NCBI GenBank assembly: GCA_016490735.1
Contig: JAEMWC010000355.1
Coordinates: forward strand, 471,001 to 535,000
Direction of reading: 5' to 3'
DNA length: 64,000 nt
Source: Pachyseris speciosa
Lineage: Eukaryota; Cnidaria; Anthozoa; Scleractinia; Pachyseridae
The notes under the pieces: generated by a model
The model's input: the letters and a program-made list of their open reading frames with translations, nothing else
Database searches by the model: none
What the model was told of the DNA's origin: nothing
Part shown: in pieces, positions 37,641-50,800 of the stretch
Numbering within the stretch: the stretch's first letter is position 1
How the letters are laid out: every line of letters begins with the position of its first letter
Made by a program: the position numbers and the translations under genes

Positions 37641-40600
37641 AATGTTTATGTTTATTCGGACTCTTTTAGGGATCACTGGCACGAATGTTAAATTTCGGTC
37701 CTCAATTTTGTAATGGTACATTTTTTTAAAGGAAAGAACTTGACTCAAGCTTTAAAATGTAATAATAATATAATAATAACCACATATGCATACTGGGTTC
37801 GCTATAACATTGAACTAAAATACCACATATTAAGAACCAGCTGATATTGGCCATGTTCTAAAGGAGTAAAGGCCTGGGAACGAATCCAAACTTCATTGAA
37901 AATCAATGGCATTAAACGAAATCGATTCTCGTATGAAAGGGTATCTCAAAATAAATACTTTCACTAAGTTCGAATATGTTTTGTCGAAAAGTCACCAGTT
38001 GACATGCATTTAGATCTTTAAGAAATCCCATACAAATGTCTCTATTTCGGAAAGTTTGTCCCTCCAAACCATACAAAGTTTCTAATTTTCACAATTTTCA
38101 AAAGCTTTTCTTTCAGCTCCAATTCAACTGAACAGCGTCAAAGTTGCTTAGGTGACCATTTTTGAGACGCTCTTTCATGCAGTATAAACAATTTTTTTTC
38201 TAATAAATAAATTTTAAAACTCATTCCCAGGCCTTCACTCGTTTAGAACATGGCATTAGCTATACTATGATTTAAACGGATACAAGAAAACTAAATTGCT
38301 CAGTCCACAACCGAAGAAACGACAAGCCAAGAGGCCTTACAGGTGAGTTGTATTCGTTAAGTGTATCATCTGAGAACACTTTCCAATAAATATTCACCAT
38401 TGTGGCTTTAAAAACCTTATAAGTAAAGGAAACAACAAATATTCCAGACTATTTGTTTGACGGTTATCATTTGATTCATCTTTCTTGGCAATTCTTCAGT
38501 CCTATATCAGATGCTTTTAGTTCTATTCAAATATGATCACCAAATGTTTTCTATTTCCTGGCTGTTAGGTGGTGATTGTACATTGTGAAATGAAGTTCTT
38601 CAAAGGAACACATACCGGTACACTAAACGGCCCCGCTGGGAAGAAATTGTACCTCATGTCAACGGGCTTTCTAAACTATGATGTTCAATCCGGAGTCTGT
38701 TTTGCGCCTTTCAATTAAGCACGGCCAAAGTCACTGACTCTGTAACCATAATTTCCGCTCGTCGGCAGTCGTGCCGGCTTTTGTTTTCCTTGTTATTTCC
38801 CAAACGATTTTAGATAATGTGAACAATGAAACCCTCGAGAAGAATCCATTACTCTTTGTTATGTCTTCGTTGCTCGCTGTTATTACTAAAGAAGAAAGTA
38901 ACATTAGAATATCTTTCTCTACAGCAAAATCCACTCTAGACTGTCAAACCTTCGCGTTTAATTGCTTTCGAAACGCAATGAAATAATTACATTGGCAGGT
39001 TACTTGAAAAATCAAAAAATAAAGTAAATGGTAGACCGGTTCCAAAGAGAGGTTTGACTCAGGATAGTTTTTTTTTCGGCGTTTCCCGCACAAATAATTT
39101 ACAAAGACAAATAAAAGGTGGATCTGCTGAACTTTAAAACATGCAGACTACAACATGAACTGAAGAAATATGCCCAGTCATGATCACACGTTTAATGTCT
39201 TAAAACCTTCTTGAGTTATTACAATTATACTCGTGGAGAATCCCACGAAAAACTATTTAGCTCCATGTCGAATTGAACAATAACCTTAGTGCCTTGGGTT
39301 GGTTTCCGGCTTTATTTCAAGGAATTAAAGTTAAAAGGAAAATTTTGCTTTATTGTGAAATACATTTGACATGTGAAAACTTACGTTTTTCGGCTTCTTT
39401 ATCTTTCGCAGCAGGCTAAAAGCATTTCGCTCAAAAGAAAGAAGCAATTATCCTCTAAGACGTTTTTAATACTTTTCCTCACCTTTCCATGCACGGAAAA
39501 GAACTGATTATCTTCACGAAACTGCCATTACGCATTGAGCCATCAGCTGATTCGGTTGCATCGCCTTTTAACTGATCCTTTATCAAACCCGAAAACAATT
39601 ACACTTTTTAATTAGTTCGAGTTTTTTTCAGTTTATGCCAGGTCAAGTGAGAAAAAAATATCTCAGTCACGCTGCCGAGTGCATTTAGTTCTTTTACATA
39701 AATGGAAAAATGGGCTACATTGTCCTGTTTTGACTTGATATCTAACAGATTGAGTTTTGATCGAAATACACGACAAACATAAAAATACAAGGCTAAACTT
39801 GCCTATAAATTTACAAGCGAAAGCATCTTGCCAAGCAAAGACGAGAACTACCTTACATAAATTAAGTGAGATCTTACTGAAATGAATAAAAATAAAAAAT
39901 GTACAACGTTAAACTTTCTGAGGAGTAACTGTTTCAAAGCCACTTTAACTTATAACTACCGCACAGGAGAACTTGGTAAGTGTAAACAGTAGGATAACAC
40001 TCTTGAAAACAGTTCACTTACTTTGCACAACCAACGTCTAGCAGAAAAAGTTTGTTTCAGCTTCTCTGCACACCGATCTCGCTTTAACCATACCAAAGCC
40101 AGAAATTTGAGTTAAATGCGGGCACCAATTGATTGAAGTACACATACATCCCACCGTGCTTGCCACGGGCTCTTTTTTATTTATTTATATCCTTACCTGC
40201 CTTCGAGGTTAAACGGAAATCACATCAGGTAAGACGTGAGATTAATAACTTGTTTCTTCTCTCTCTTTTTTTTCCGCTAAGCCTCTAAAGAATAAAATTA
40301 AGGCATGGCTCTTTAGTTGTTGCACAGAAAAGTTAGGGGGTGGTCTATCATCTAGCCATGACAACCTAAAACTGTGGCAGTCTAATACATTTTCGAATGT
40401 TATTAAATTTATAGTGATGACGTACGCAAATTAAGTCACATGACTTGTTATGGCCACAAAAAAATGTTTGGGTCAAAACTGCACCACTTTATACAAATGG
40501 TCTTTTAAACTTTCGTGGAAATAAATAACTCTAAAGCAGAGGAACAAACGATCCGTGGCCGGACTTTCTTTAATATTTCTATAATTTTGAAAATAAATGG

Positions 40601-41758
40601 TATTTTTTACTAGTGCCCAGTCCCCCAGTAAAAGTGAATTATTATTTCAGACCGTTATTTAAAATATCTCAAAAGGTCTGGGGAAAACAAGTGATGTACC
40701 TAGTAGCCGTACGCGTAAGCCTATAAAGCTAACAGCGACCCTCAGTGAAAAGTGTTACCGTTTTGCTGAAGAATTTTGAGCTAAAAATAGCGCTGACAGG
40801 TCACGCGACAATATTTGTCACCGAACAACAGAAAGATTTCATAACTTATTGCTGTTAATAATATCTTAAAGTTATTCCGTGTTATGTAAGTTGCTTAAAA
40901 AGTTAGACCACCCCCTCTCTTTTTCAATGAAAACATTGTACAACCAGGCCTTAATTCTCTTGAGCTCGAAGTCAGGTTTGAAATTTTTCAAATTGAATTC
41001 ATGTAGTTAATTGGCTTTTTCAGGGAGGAAGACTGAAATAGGAGTGACTAATTGAATGAATGGCGCTGAACGAGTGTATATGAGAAATAGTATTCTTCGT
41101 AACTGCAGTATTCGTCATTGTAGACCTGTGGCCAGAAATTGGTTTAGCCGAACTGCGAACTGGCAATTAATCTCAATGCAAGAAAACAACAAATGGCAAA
41201 CCGACCCACATCAAATAAAATCAAATTACGCAAATCCTTCTGCTACCCCATTCGGTTTTCTCCAATATTAATCAATAAAATACATTCTGCTTTATTAATA
41301 TTGAGGCCATGACATTCAGAGCCCAAAACATAGCATGCAAGCTTGATGAATCTTTTCGTGAACACAAACGTTTCTTCCACTTTTCAGTTTTTTTGGTTAT
41401 ATATGCTAAAGTCAAGAACACTAATACTTTTACGTTCAAGGTATCAATGCGCACGAGGAAATAAAGTGTCGGAGCACCGGAACTCCTAGCCTGTGTACAT
41501 CCGCCTCCTCCCCTCGATGTACACAGGGTACGGAACTCCCTATGATGCGAAGGTTTTCCGATATATGAGAGGTCAATGCATCATGAAGGGTAAAAGCGTC
41601 AAATTACATCAATAATCTTAGTTATTGCATAAGCCCTCATACGTCTTCAAACCTGCGGTTTATACTATACAGTTTCTGGCTCCATTTCCTTGGTAATTAA
41701 TTTACATACCTTACGTAAGAATTGATCAACCTTAGATTGCTTCATGAAAGATTTTTTA
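37641..41758. other. Non-coding, nothing recognised
   Basis: AT-rich. Around 37850-37880 and 38225-38260 there are mirrored pieces (CATGTTCTAAAGGAGTAAAG and GCCTTCACTCGTTTAGAACA), suggesting a decayed roughly 400-bp MITE. Confidence 0.4.
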
Positions 41759-41791
41759 CCCGGGCTACGCGCGTCTCGCGCGTCGCCCGGG
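41759..41791. repeat. GC-rich hairpin
   Basis: CCCGGGCTACGCGCG and its near-complement GCGCGTCGCCCGGG are separated by about four bases. Confidence 0.85.
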
Positions 41792-41891
41792 TCTAGGACT
41801 ACCGACGGTTATTCTTTTTCGTCGTCGAGTATCATCCACAAAGTGCACTTCCGGCGTTTCTGCGCAAGCGCTAACTATTTTTAACAACAGT

Positions 41892-42430
41892 GATGCGTGT
41901 TGTCACGTATCGGAAAATGTCGATTCATCTTGTGTCTTTGAAGTCTGAACAAACAATATGTTAAGAGAAGTGTCTATGCGAATGATTGCAAGTTCAACGG
42001 CGAGAAGAAAGCTTTTAACATGAGTAAACTTAACGGCAGATGGACTGCCGTGTTTCCTCGTGTCTGCCTCAGTAGACAGCGAGTAGTCTCTAATTTTGTC
42101 GACGGATTGTGGGGGCACGTGCGCGCGCGAAGTTGCGAGGAGACGCGACGCGAGGGGAGCGCCAAAAATTAGAGACTACAGACAAAGGGAGTTTGACCTT
42201 TCACGGCCGAGTGATTCGGAAGTGTAAATCTCATATCAACAGCAAGAATGATGCCTGTTGTCACGTATCGGAAAACGTCGATTCACCTTGTGTCTTTGAA
42301 GTCTGAACAACTAATATGTTAAGAGAAGTGTCTATACGAATGTTTGCAAGTTCAACAGCGAGAAGAAAGCTTTTAACATGACCAAAATTTAACTCCAGAT
42401 GGACTGCCGTGTTCCCCGTATCCGCTCCAT
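41892..42430. repeat. 180-bp direct duplication flanking a mini-MITE
   Basis: 41892-42071 and 42250-42430 are about 90 percent identical by eye (TATGTTAAGAGAAGTGTCTA in both). Between them is a 98-base palindromic unit. Confidence 0.85.
42082..42179. mobile_element. 98-bp mini-MITE
   Basis: Terminal inverted repeats GTAGTCTCTAATTTTG and CAAAAATTAGAGACTAC. The interior is GC-rich with GCGCGCGCGAAG. Confidence 0.75.
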
Positions 42431-42841
42431 TGAGATGTACATTTTGTTGAATAACTCAAGTACGGGATATCATACACCCCTGAGACTTTGACAGGTAGTT
42501 AATTTACTATTTTAATTTCTGGACTTTAATTTTTGTATGATAAGCGATTAGTTTTTACAAATGTACTAGCGTCCCTTGAAACTGTCCAGAAACGTTCCTT
42601 TCTTGTGTTTCAAATGACCCTGGATTGACGTATTTGTAAACAGTTTCACTCTGCTAATTAATTTTCTACTCACATTTCACCGAGACTCCATTCACATTTA
42701 TGCGAAAAAATCCTACATCGTTCGATAAGCGTTTCCTTTCTCAAACAATTATCCATCGAAGCGAAAACAAGTGTGCTTAGTTTTTTTTTGGAATCAATAC
42801 GCTATTTTTATCACCCCTGCATAACGATAAACCTCTGTGGC

Positions 42842-42900
42842 CTAAAGGTCATTGTTCCTGCCTGCGACGCAGCTAAACCGGGTTCGATGTCTGTTAGTGG
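42842..42900 (+). repeat. tRNA-like SINE fragment
   Basis: GGCCTAAAGGTCATTGTTCC resembles an A-box segment, and CCGGGTTCGATGTC a B-box. The acceptor stem is absent, so this is not a tRNA gene. Confidence 0.45.
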
Positions 42901-44633
42901 TATATATCACGGGCTTTATTTTTTCTGTTTCTCTTTTTCTTGTTCTTTTAGCAATATTTTTTACAAGTGTTATAATTATTGTTCTCAATGGTTGAGCTGT
43001 ATTTTAGAGGAATATATGTTGATAGGGGTCTAAAGAAATAGACTCCAACACAAGCTAAACACAATGCGTCCGATGTAAGAAAGACAGACTTCCCTCTATT
43101 CTTTTGTTTAGCACTAAGTTAGGGATACAATACTGTTTTTTGCAAGCCCGGGTTTAGGCTAATTGTAGCCTCTTGTTGTATTTAAGTAGCCGTTAGTTTG
43201 TTCGGTCTCCATGGTTCCAATTAATGAACTCGATAGTCGCACATTACGGGAATATGGGGTGTTAATAAAGGGAATGCTGCCCGATCGTTGACGGTAAAAG
43301 CTGACAGCTGACCGTTAAATTTTACGCCGTTTGACCATACCATTCATTGCAACAAGGGAACTTCTATCAAATTGTTCTCAAGATTTAAAAGGTCTTTTCC
43401 AAGTCATATTCTGTCGTTTAAGTTAATTATTTCTTCACTTTTTTTTTTTCAAAATTATTAAGGCCTCGTTAGTCGCGTCAAAAAGTGCGATGTTTACTAT
43501 GCTGCTGAAGTAAAACATTTTGCGCTAGACATATCTCCTGTTTGGGGGCTGCCTGTCAACAAACAATTATCTCTTTCTTTGGTGATTGACGGCATAAACG
43601 ACGCGAGTTTGACTCGGCGGTTAAAAGGCAAAATTCTGGGCGTTTGACAGAAGAGGACCCATTGACGGGACCCAAAACGCAACCAGACCGCGTCTTTCCG
43701 CGTAGGTTGGACGTTACATCCCCACAACAAGCAAAAGGACCGTGCATTAGCCTCCCTTACCAGCTGTTCTGTGCAGATGCCACGCACCTCTCAGTAACCT
43801 CTTACGTTGTGTGACGACGCAAAGAACGGCTGTGTAAGAGACTCGACTTGCCTAACTCAGCAAAAGAGTACTTTTAGCACCTGTTTTATTCCTCAGCACT
43901 CGATCGAAACATCCGTATCAACTTCTGGTTGTTGAGCAGAGTTATTATTTTGTGTTAGGCACAAAATGGCAGACAAACCTCATACAGTACGCTTCAGCTC
44001 GCATGTGAGTTACCGATTAAGGGCTGCGGTCCTCGAGAGATCAACTTAATTTCATCAATCATACTGATCGTTGCTGAGTTTGGTGTTTGTTTCATCGTTA
44101 CGCAAGGTGGCTCACACCGGTATCCAGCACTACCAATCTTTATATGTTGTTATATACCTAAAGTTTCACTCAACAAAACGAGCACTGCGATTGGTTGATT
44201 CTTGGTCACGTGCCCCTGACCAATTCAAATGTATCCCGACAGGGATACAATTCCGCAGTTGTTGCCCGCGCGCCGGATACAACAGCACGTGATTAGTGCA
44301 TGACTAAAAAGTGGCATGATCTTCAGCACTTGCTCGCGTCAGCTTGATTGACGAGGGCGCACCTGAGAACACTGCCAGTTTTCAGTTTAAACCAAAGATA
44401 ATACAAACGTTATGGAACCTGAGACTTAAAGGAAACGTTTTTCTCAAGTATCAGCTGAAGAAATTAAGCATCAAATAGGAGAAAAAGATTCGGAAAATAC
44501 AAAAAAGGCATATTCTTCTTTTCCAGGTACTTTTAAACATTTATAAATTATTCATTCAGCGGGCTTGAGAATAAAGACGTGTTATTGTAGTGCCGTCGTT
44601 GTTTGTTTGTTCATTTGTTTGTTTGTCAGTTCA
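42901..44633. other. Non-coding
   Basis: No gene or clear repeat. Short mixed-strand open frames near 43500-43790 lack domain signatures. Confidence 0.35.
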
Positions 44634-44816
44634 TAGACCCTATTCATAATGGCGCCCAACAAATTATTCTTTTATTCTTATGATAATGAGCCCTACTAGC
44701 CTCGTCAGCATGTGCAAAATTCAATAGAATTTTTTCATTAAAGTGAGGTTAGTAGGGCTAATTAACACATATACAAAAGAATAATTAAAATCGTCCGCCA
44801 TTATGAAAAAGGTCTA
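44634..44816. mobile_element. MITE with 21-bp terminal inverted repeats
   Basis: TAGACCCTATTCATAATGGCG at the left is mirrored by CGCCATTATGAAAAAGGTCTA at the right. A further inner pair is CCTACTAGCCTCG against GAGGTTAGTAGGG. Confidence 0.85.
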
Positions 44817-44860
44817 TTTTGCTGTGATTGTTTAAGGGAAAGTCTCGGTATATAACAAAG

Positions 44861-45001
44861 CACTTAATGTATGGTCCCTCGGGAAACAGTTAGTTTTGTT
44901 TTCCCAAAAGTCCTGTTGTTTCCCTCGACTACGTCTAGGGAAACATCAGGACTCGAGGGAAAACAAAACTAACTGTTTCCCGAGGGACCATACATTAAGT
45001 G
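44861..45001. repeat. 141-bp near-perfect palindrome
   Basis: CACTTAATGTATGGTCCCTC at the left end is exactly mirrored at the right end. The arms continue through GGGAAACAGTTAGTTTTG to the centre near 44930. A foldback MITE or cruciform former. Confidence 0.92.
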
Positions 45002-45584
45002 TAATTGTTACCTTCTTAGTGTTATCAAACAAATGCCCAGCCATCGATGATCAATTTATGATTTTGTTTTTCACTTTACTGAACTTTCATAACTTGTTCA
45101 CCAAGGATTGAGCACTTGTTTTATACCACAATAACGGTAACAACATGTAAAGATTGGTAATAATGATCCATTAAAGTATAAGAGCTGAAAAGTGCTGGGA
45201 ATCGGTGTTAGTTGATGAAATCGGTCGGTACAAATTTATGAGTCACATATGTTAGAGATTTGGTTGTGGGTCACGCAGTGCATAAGATATCAGTAAAAAA
45301 AAAAAACACGTTCTATGTCATCCACATACTTTGAACGAGGAAATGATACCATTTGAGCTGCCTCCAAGCAAGATCGCTTGGAACCAAAACCTTTTACAAA
45401 GTTAGTGGAATCGGCAATTAAACCTAGTCAGGTGAACTCGTATCTTCGTACGTCGACGTCTATTAAAGTGATACGCGTTTTCGAACAAAAATTGGGGTTT
45501 TCTGTTCCCCTATCGTCTTCAGGAGTGGAGGCGTGGTTATGCAAATCACAACGCAAGCGTTCTGATTGTGCTATTTCCATAACC

Positions 45585-45601
45585 CCCCCCCCCCCCCCCC
45601 C
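45585..45601. repeat. Poly-C tract
   Basis: An uninterrupted C run followed by a C/T-rich stretch to about 45620. Confidence 0.95.
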
Positions 45602-45984
45602 ACCCTCCCCCTCCCCCAATCAGATGATTTGCGGAAAAGAAAAACCCAAAATCCCTTCGATGTTTGTAAAACACGCAGCTTGATACTACAAATTTGGCTG
45701 TAATTATATAGTTGGAAATTACAGAAGAAAAGAAGGGATTTCTATTCTTTGGTAAGATTACACACCATTTCTAGCTGATCTCAGGAGCTAAGCTTTCAAA
45801 TAAAAAATCTGTCGCTAAGAATTTTTCCTTCCATAGGGACATTAAATTTTATTCTTCCTAAATATACAACGATTCTTAAGCGAAACTACGAAGGAAGTTT
45901 ACGTTGTAGTGTGGTCAAAAACGACTATCGGGTTAAATATTTAGTTTTGTTCTGCCAGTTAAGCATGAATAGATTGTGCTAGTA

Positions 45985-46920
45985 AATCCAGCAAAAGTTG
46001 CTTGAAAATACACCCAAAAGTTGCTCTTAAGTTGCTCAAAAATTTAAAAGTTGCCACGCAAATTTAGAAAAGTTGCTTACTTTTGAAAGTCATTTTGTTC
46101 TAGATTACTACTCAAAACATGACATTGCATGTGTAATTTAACATTATTTGTTGTGATCAATATAATCTTTAAGCTTAACGTAACTAATAATAGAAAGTAT
46201 TGAAACATCGCAATGTTTGCAATAGACATCATAGTGCTGACTACTAAGAGTTTCCCCAGTGGCTATGGTAACCTCAATAGGGTCAATATCTGTATTATTT
46301 TCATTTTCCTTGTCAGACATTTCAGCTTCTAATTGTGATGCCTCGCACTACAGCAAATACCAAGATGGCGGGGGGGGAGCTCTATTGTTGGAGCAATCTC
46401 GTACCCAGAGTCCTCAGGCTCTTTGGCCAGCGGTTAGTCACCAGGAGAGACTCTAGGATATTCTCTGGGATAATGGACTGCCATTTTCCCAGAAAATCTG
46501 GGGTAAAACAATGGAAGCTGTTACGGGCCAGCCAATCAAACAATTTGATTTTTTCCCATTATCCCAGAGTCTCTCCTGGCAACTAACCGCTGGCCAAAGA
46601 GCCTGAGTACTCTGGTACAAGATTGTTGTTGGAGCGAATAACCACTGGATCCACTGGATGAAGGCGCCCATTAGATAGAAAGCTGCTGTCCAGTTCGTGG
46701 GCGGTTATTTTTTAAATCATTTGTAAGAACGTGCGACATCCTTAGTTTTGACCAGTTTTAATAAAAACCTTTTAATAAGGACCCTTATGATGGTTTGGTC
46801 AGTTTTTAACTATTTGTTGACTCAAAAGTTGCCAAGGAAGGCAAAAGTTGCTCTAGGTTGCTCGCAGTACAAAAAGTTGCTGAAAACACTAAAAGTTGCT
46901 CAAAAGTTGCCGAGCACAAT
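45985..46920. repeat. Two clusters of the AAAGTTGC motif
   Basis: AAAGTTGC or AAGTTGC recurs about five times in 45985-46085 and about six times in 46825-46915, at irregular spacing. Confidence 0.75.
46394..46625. mobile_element. MITE with about 65-bp terminal inverted repeats
   Basis: The left end CAATCTCGTACCCAGAGTCC... is mirrored by the right end ...GTACTCTGGTACAAGATTG. The arms include TCTTTGGCCAGCGGTTAG and its complement, then GGAGAGACTCT. It lies between the two AAAGTTGC clusters. Confidence 0.9.
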
Positions 46921-46935
46921 CTACTTATGCCTATT

Positions 46936-47461
46936 GCCAGTACGGTTTTTTATTGCCACCTGAAAAAACAGTGCTCAACTGATTTAAAATACTCTACTGC
47001 GGCCCTCTGTGATTATATTTTTTCAGTCATTTATATTCCAACCACGAAGACACAGTCACTTTGCCTGAAAATGATGGTAGTATTATACTACAAATATTTT
47101 TGATACTACAAATGTGGCTGTAATTTTTTGATAAGATTACACAACATTTCTAGCTGATATCAGGAGCTAAGTTTTCAAATAAAAAATCTGTCGCTAAGAA
47201 TTTTTCTTTCCATAGGCACATTAAATTTTATTCTTCCTAAATAAACAACGGTTCTTAAGCGAAACTACGAAGGAAGTTTACGTTGTAGTGTGGTATATTT
47301 ATTTTGATTTGCCAGTACGGTTTTTTATTGCCACCAGAGAACCCAATACTCTACTTATTTAAAATACTCTACTGCGGCCCTCTGTGATTATATTTTTTCA
47401 GTCATTTATATTCCAACCACGAAGACACAGTCACTTTGCCTGAAAATGATGGTAGTTTTAT
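46936..47461. repeat. Direct duplication of about 150 bp
   Basis: 46936-47086 and 47311-47461 share GCCAGTACGGTTTTTTATTG and then a nearly identical run from CTGCGGCCCTCTGTG to AAAATGATGGTAG. These copies interleave with the 45681/47101 duplication. Confidence 0.92.
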
Positions 47462-47463
47462 CG

Positions 47464-47860
47464 AAACATCTAATCCTACCAGTTAACCAGTTAAATAGGG
47501 GATTAGTCAGCGAAAGTAAATGATTATTGTCGTAAGTAAAGGCCAAAACCTTTGCACTTAAAATATTATTTACTGTCGACACAAATCTTACACAATCTCA
47601 AATCTGCAATAAAGCGATGACTAATCTTCAGAAACTGATAACTGAGACTTTCGATGAACCACTTACCCTTTGTTTGGGACTAAAATATTGTAGAAGCCAG
47701 GTTTATTTTCGAGGAACTTCTGAGGTTCTCCGGCCCCGGCGGCATTTCTCGCTTGCACCCACTCAATTTGTCTTTCTCAAACGCCTCATATTGCTTCGCT
47801 AATTCATCAGTTCTGCAGTTCTTGATAAATTAAACTTAAATCAGAAACGAAGAAGGGCAA
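47464..47860. other. Left flank or left end of the Polinton
   Basis: No recognised coding sequence. The Polinton's left terminal repeat should lie at or before here, but its partner is not in the window, so the border is not defined. Confidence 0.35.
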
Positions 47861-50800
47861 ATGGAATTGGAAACCCAAAAACATTATTTCAAAGGAGACA
47901 CTGTTTTTAGGGAAGCAAACCTTTCCCAGGACTTCAGGCAAAGATATGACCAATTTCTCGACCAGATAAATGGGGAAATTGACTGGTCGGTGCGAGGATC
48001 TGGATGAGTAATTGACAGAATTTCAATCGCCTATGTCAACGTTGCCAGATACCAGCCACTGAGAGGTGGCACTTTCATTCCAACACCGAAGAAGCTAGCG
48101 GCAAAAAAGGCAATCAACAATGTGCGAAACAGAGACAACGAATGCCTGAAGTGGGCACTGCGAGCGGCTCTCTTCCCCGCAGAAAGAAATCCTCAAAGAC
48201 CAAGCAAGTATCCAACAAACGATGGTATCAACTGGGGCGGTATCATGTTTCCCACACCACTGAAACAACTTGACAAACTCGAAAAACAAAACCCCACCCT
48301 TGCATTGAACGTGGTTGGGTGGGAAAACAACGATGTGACTTCTCTCAGGATCAGCACACAAGATAAAACCCTCCAAAGAACGAATTTGTTGCTTCTTCAC
48401 AAAGAGGAAAGAACACACTACTGTTTCATCAAAAAGCTGTCAGCCTTGCTCTATGACCAAACTAAACACAGAGATAAAAACATTTCTGAACAATGTGCCT
48501 GATTGGATTCACAACAGAAAAGATTCTTGCCAAACACCAGAAGTTTTGCAACGGCGTGAACGGAACCCCGACAAGAATTGAAATGCCCGAAAAAAGCAAA
48601 AACACCCTGAAGTTTCAAAACTTCTTTAAACAAATGAAAGCTCCATTTGTGATTTACGCCGACTTCGAAGCCTTGATTAAAAAAATTCCCGAAGCCCAAC
48701 GCGAAAGAACAACCTGCACGGAAAAAACAGACAAACACACAGCATGTGGTTTTGCTCTGACCTTTGTCAGAAGCGACGGCCAAAGCTGCCCAGTAGTAAA
48801 ATACAGACAAGGCTGTGACGGCGACATAAACGCTGTGGAAGAGTTTCTCGAAAGGTTGTTGCGCTTAGAAAGAAAAATTCGGAAAACATTGAAAACACCA
48901 AAACCTCTTACAATGACAAACCGTGGCTGGCAGAACTTCAAAAATGCCACAAAATGTCACATTTGCAACGAAAACCTGATCAAACCAGAGTTTCTCGACT
49001 CAGTCGAGGTGTGGGACAACAACACAGGTAACTACAACGGGCAAAGCCACAAAAGCTGCTTTTACAAAGCACAAAGAAACTTCATTAGGCCAAGAGCCGA
49101 AAGAAAACCAAAAGCTGACAAGCTCCAGCAAATGTGTTTATTCTGTGCAGAGCCATTGATGCGCAAAAACTTCAGGACGCAGTCAAGGATCATTATCACA
49201 TCACAGGGCGCTTCCGTGGCATGGCTCATGACGAGTGCAACAAGAAGCTTCGAATAAACCCGAATACCATCCCCATCCCGGTCGTGTTCCACAACCTGAA
49301 AGGATATGATGCACATCCTTTGATGCAGGCAATGTCGAAGGTAAGAGGAGCTGGGGAGCTGAACTGCATTGCCAAAAACATCAATACATCTCATTTTAAT
49401 TGGGAAACCTGCGGTTCTTTGATAGCAATGCATTTCTGTTGGCCAGCCTCGACGCGCTGGTCAAATCAACTCCGAAAGAGGCGCTGAAAATAACGAAAAA
49501 ACTCTGCCCCGAAGCATGAAAACTCTATCTTCTGTGTTAAAAAGGCATCTATTTCTGTGAGTACATGGACTCGTGGGACAAGTTTTCCGAAACAAGCCTT
49601 CCAGCCAAAGAACTCTTCTTCAGCAGGCTGGCCGGCGAACACATCTCAGACAAAGACTTCGCACAGGCAAACAAAGTCTGGGAAACGTTCAGGGTACAAA
49701 ACCCCCGTGGACTACCACGACCTGTATGTGAAAACCGACGTTGCGCTTTTGGCTGACGTCTTCGAAAACATCCGCGACATTTTCCAGAAGCAGTACGGCC
49801 TGGACCCCGCACACTATTACACCTTGCCTGGCCTGCCGTGGGACGCTCTCCTGAAAAAGACGAGGATCGAGCTGAAGCTCCTCATCGACATCGCCATGCA
49901 CCTCTTTGTGGAACGGGGGATGCGCGGAGGCATCTCAATGGTCAGCAAAAGGCACGCCAAAGCCAACAACCCTCTGGTGCGGACTTCGACGAAAGCAAAC
50001 CAACCACCTTCATCATGGATCTCGACGCCAACAACCCGTACGGCTGGGCCATGAGCGGGAAGCTTCCCGTGGGGAAATTCAAGTGGAGCGGTTGGCTTCC
50101 GTCAGAGGACGAAATCCTTGAAATAAAACAAAACGGCAAAAAAGGCTTCATCTCGAGTACCCAGAAGAGCTCCACGAAGAGCACAACAGTTATCGCCTTG
50201 CACCAGAGTAAAAGGTCGTGAAAAAGGAATGGTTGTCGCCCTATCAGAAGAAGCTGATTAACGACCTCCATCTCAACACTCAAGACTGCAAAAAGCTCTT
50301 GCTGACGTTGCAGGAGAAAAAGAAATATGTGGTGCACTTCTGCAACCTGCAGTTTTATCTGGAGCAGGGCATGAGGCTGAAGAAAGTCCACAGAGTGTTG
50401 GAGTTCGAACAAAAACCTTGGATGGAGCCCTACATCAGGATGAACACCGAGTTCAGAAAGAAGGCCAAAAGTACGTTCGAAAAAGACTTCTACAAGCTAA
50501 TGAACAACTCAGTCTTCGGGAAAAAAATGGAAAACTTGCGCAACCGCACAGATGTGAAACTTGTGCGCAGCTACGAGACAACCAAGCTCAGGAAACTGAT
50601 TTTAAACCCATTGTACTCAAGGCATGAGTTCTTTGCAAACGACCTTGCCGGGATCAACATGCGCAAAAGGAAGCTGTGCCTCATCAAGCCCGTTTACACA
50701 GGATCCTGGAAAACAGCAAGTTGTTGATGTAGGACTTCTTTTATAACGTCCTGAAGAGAAACTCTGGGGACAAGTGTGAGCTCGTGTACACAGACACGGA

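Larger units (their letters stand above)
45681..47294. repeat. Direct segmental duplication, copies 1.4 kb apart
   Basis: 45681-45915 recurs at 47101-47294 (AAATAAAAAATCTGTCGCTA and CGAAACTACGAAGGAAGTTT in both). The second copy lacks about 40 bases near its start. Confidence 0.9.

Noticed and set aside
38731..38986. Overlapping 67-71 codon frames on both strands
   Set aside because: No domain, no splice context and no repeat support.
47464..47860. Polinton left terminal inverted repeat
   Set aside because: No matching inverted copy exists in the window, so the border cannot be supported.
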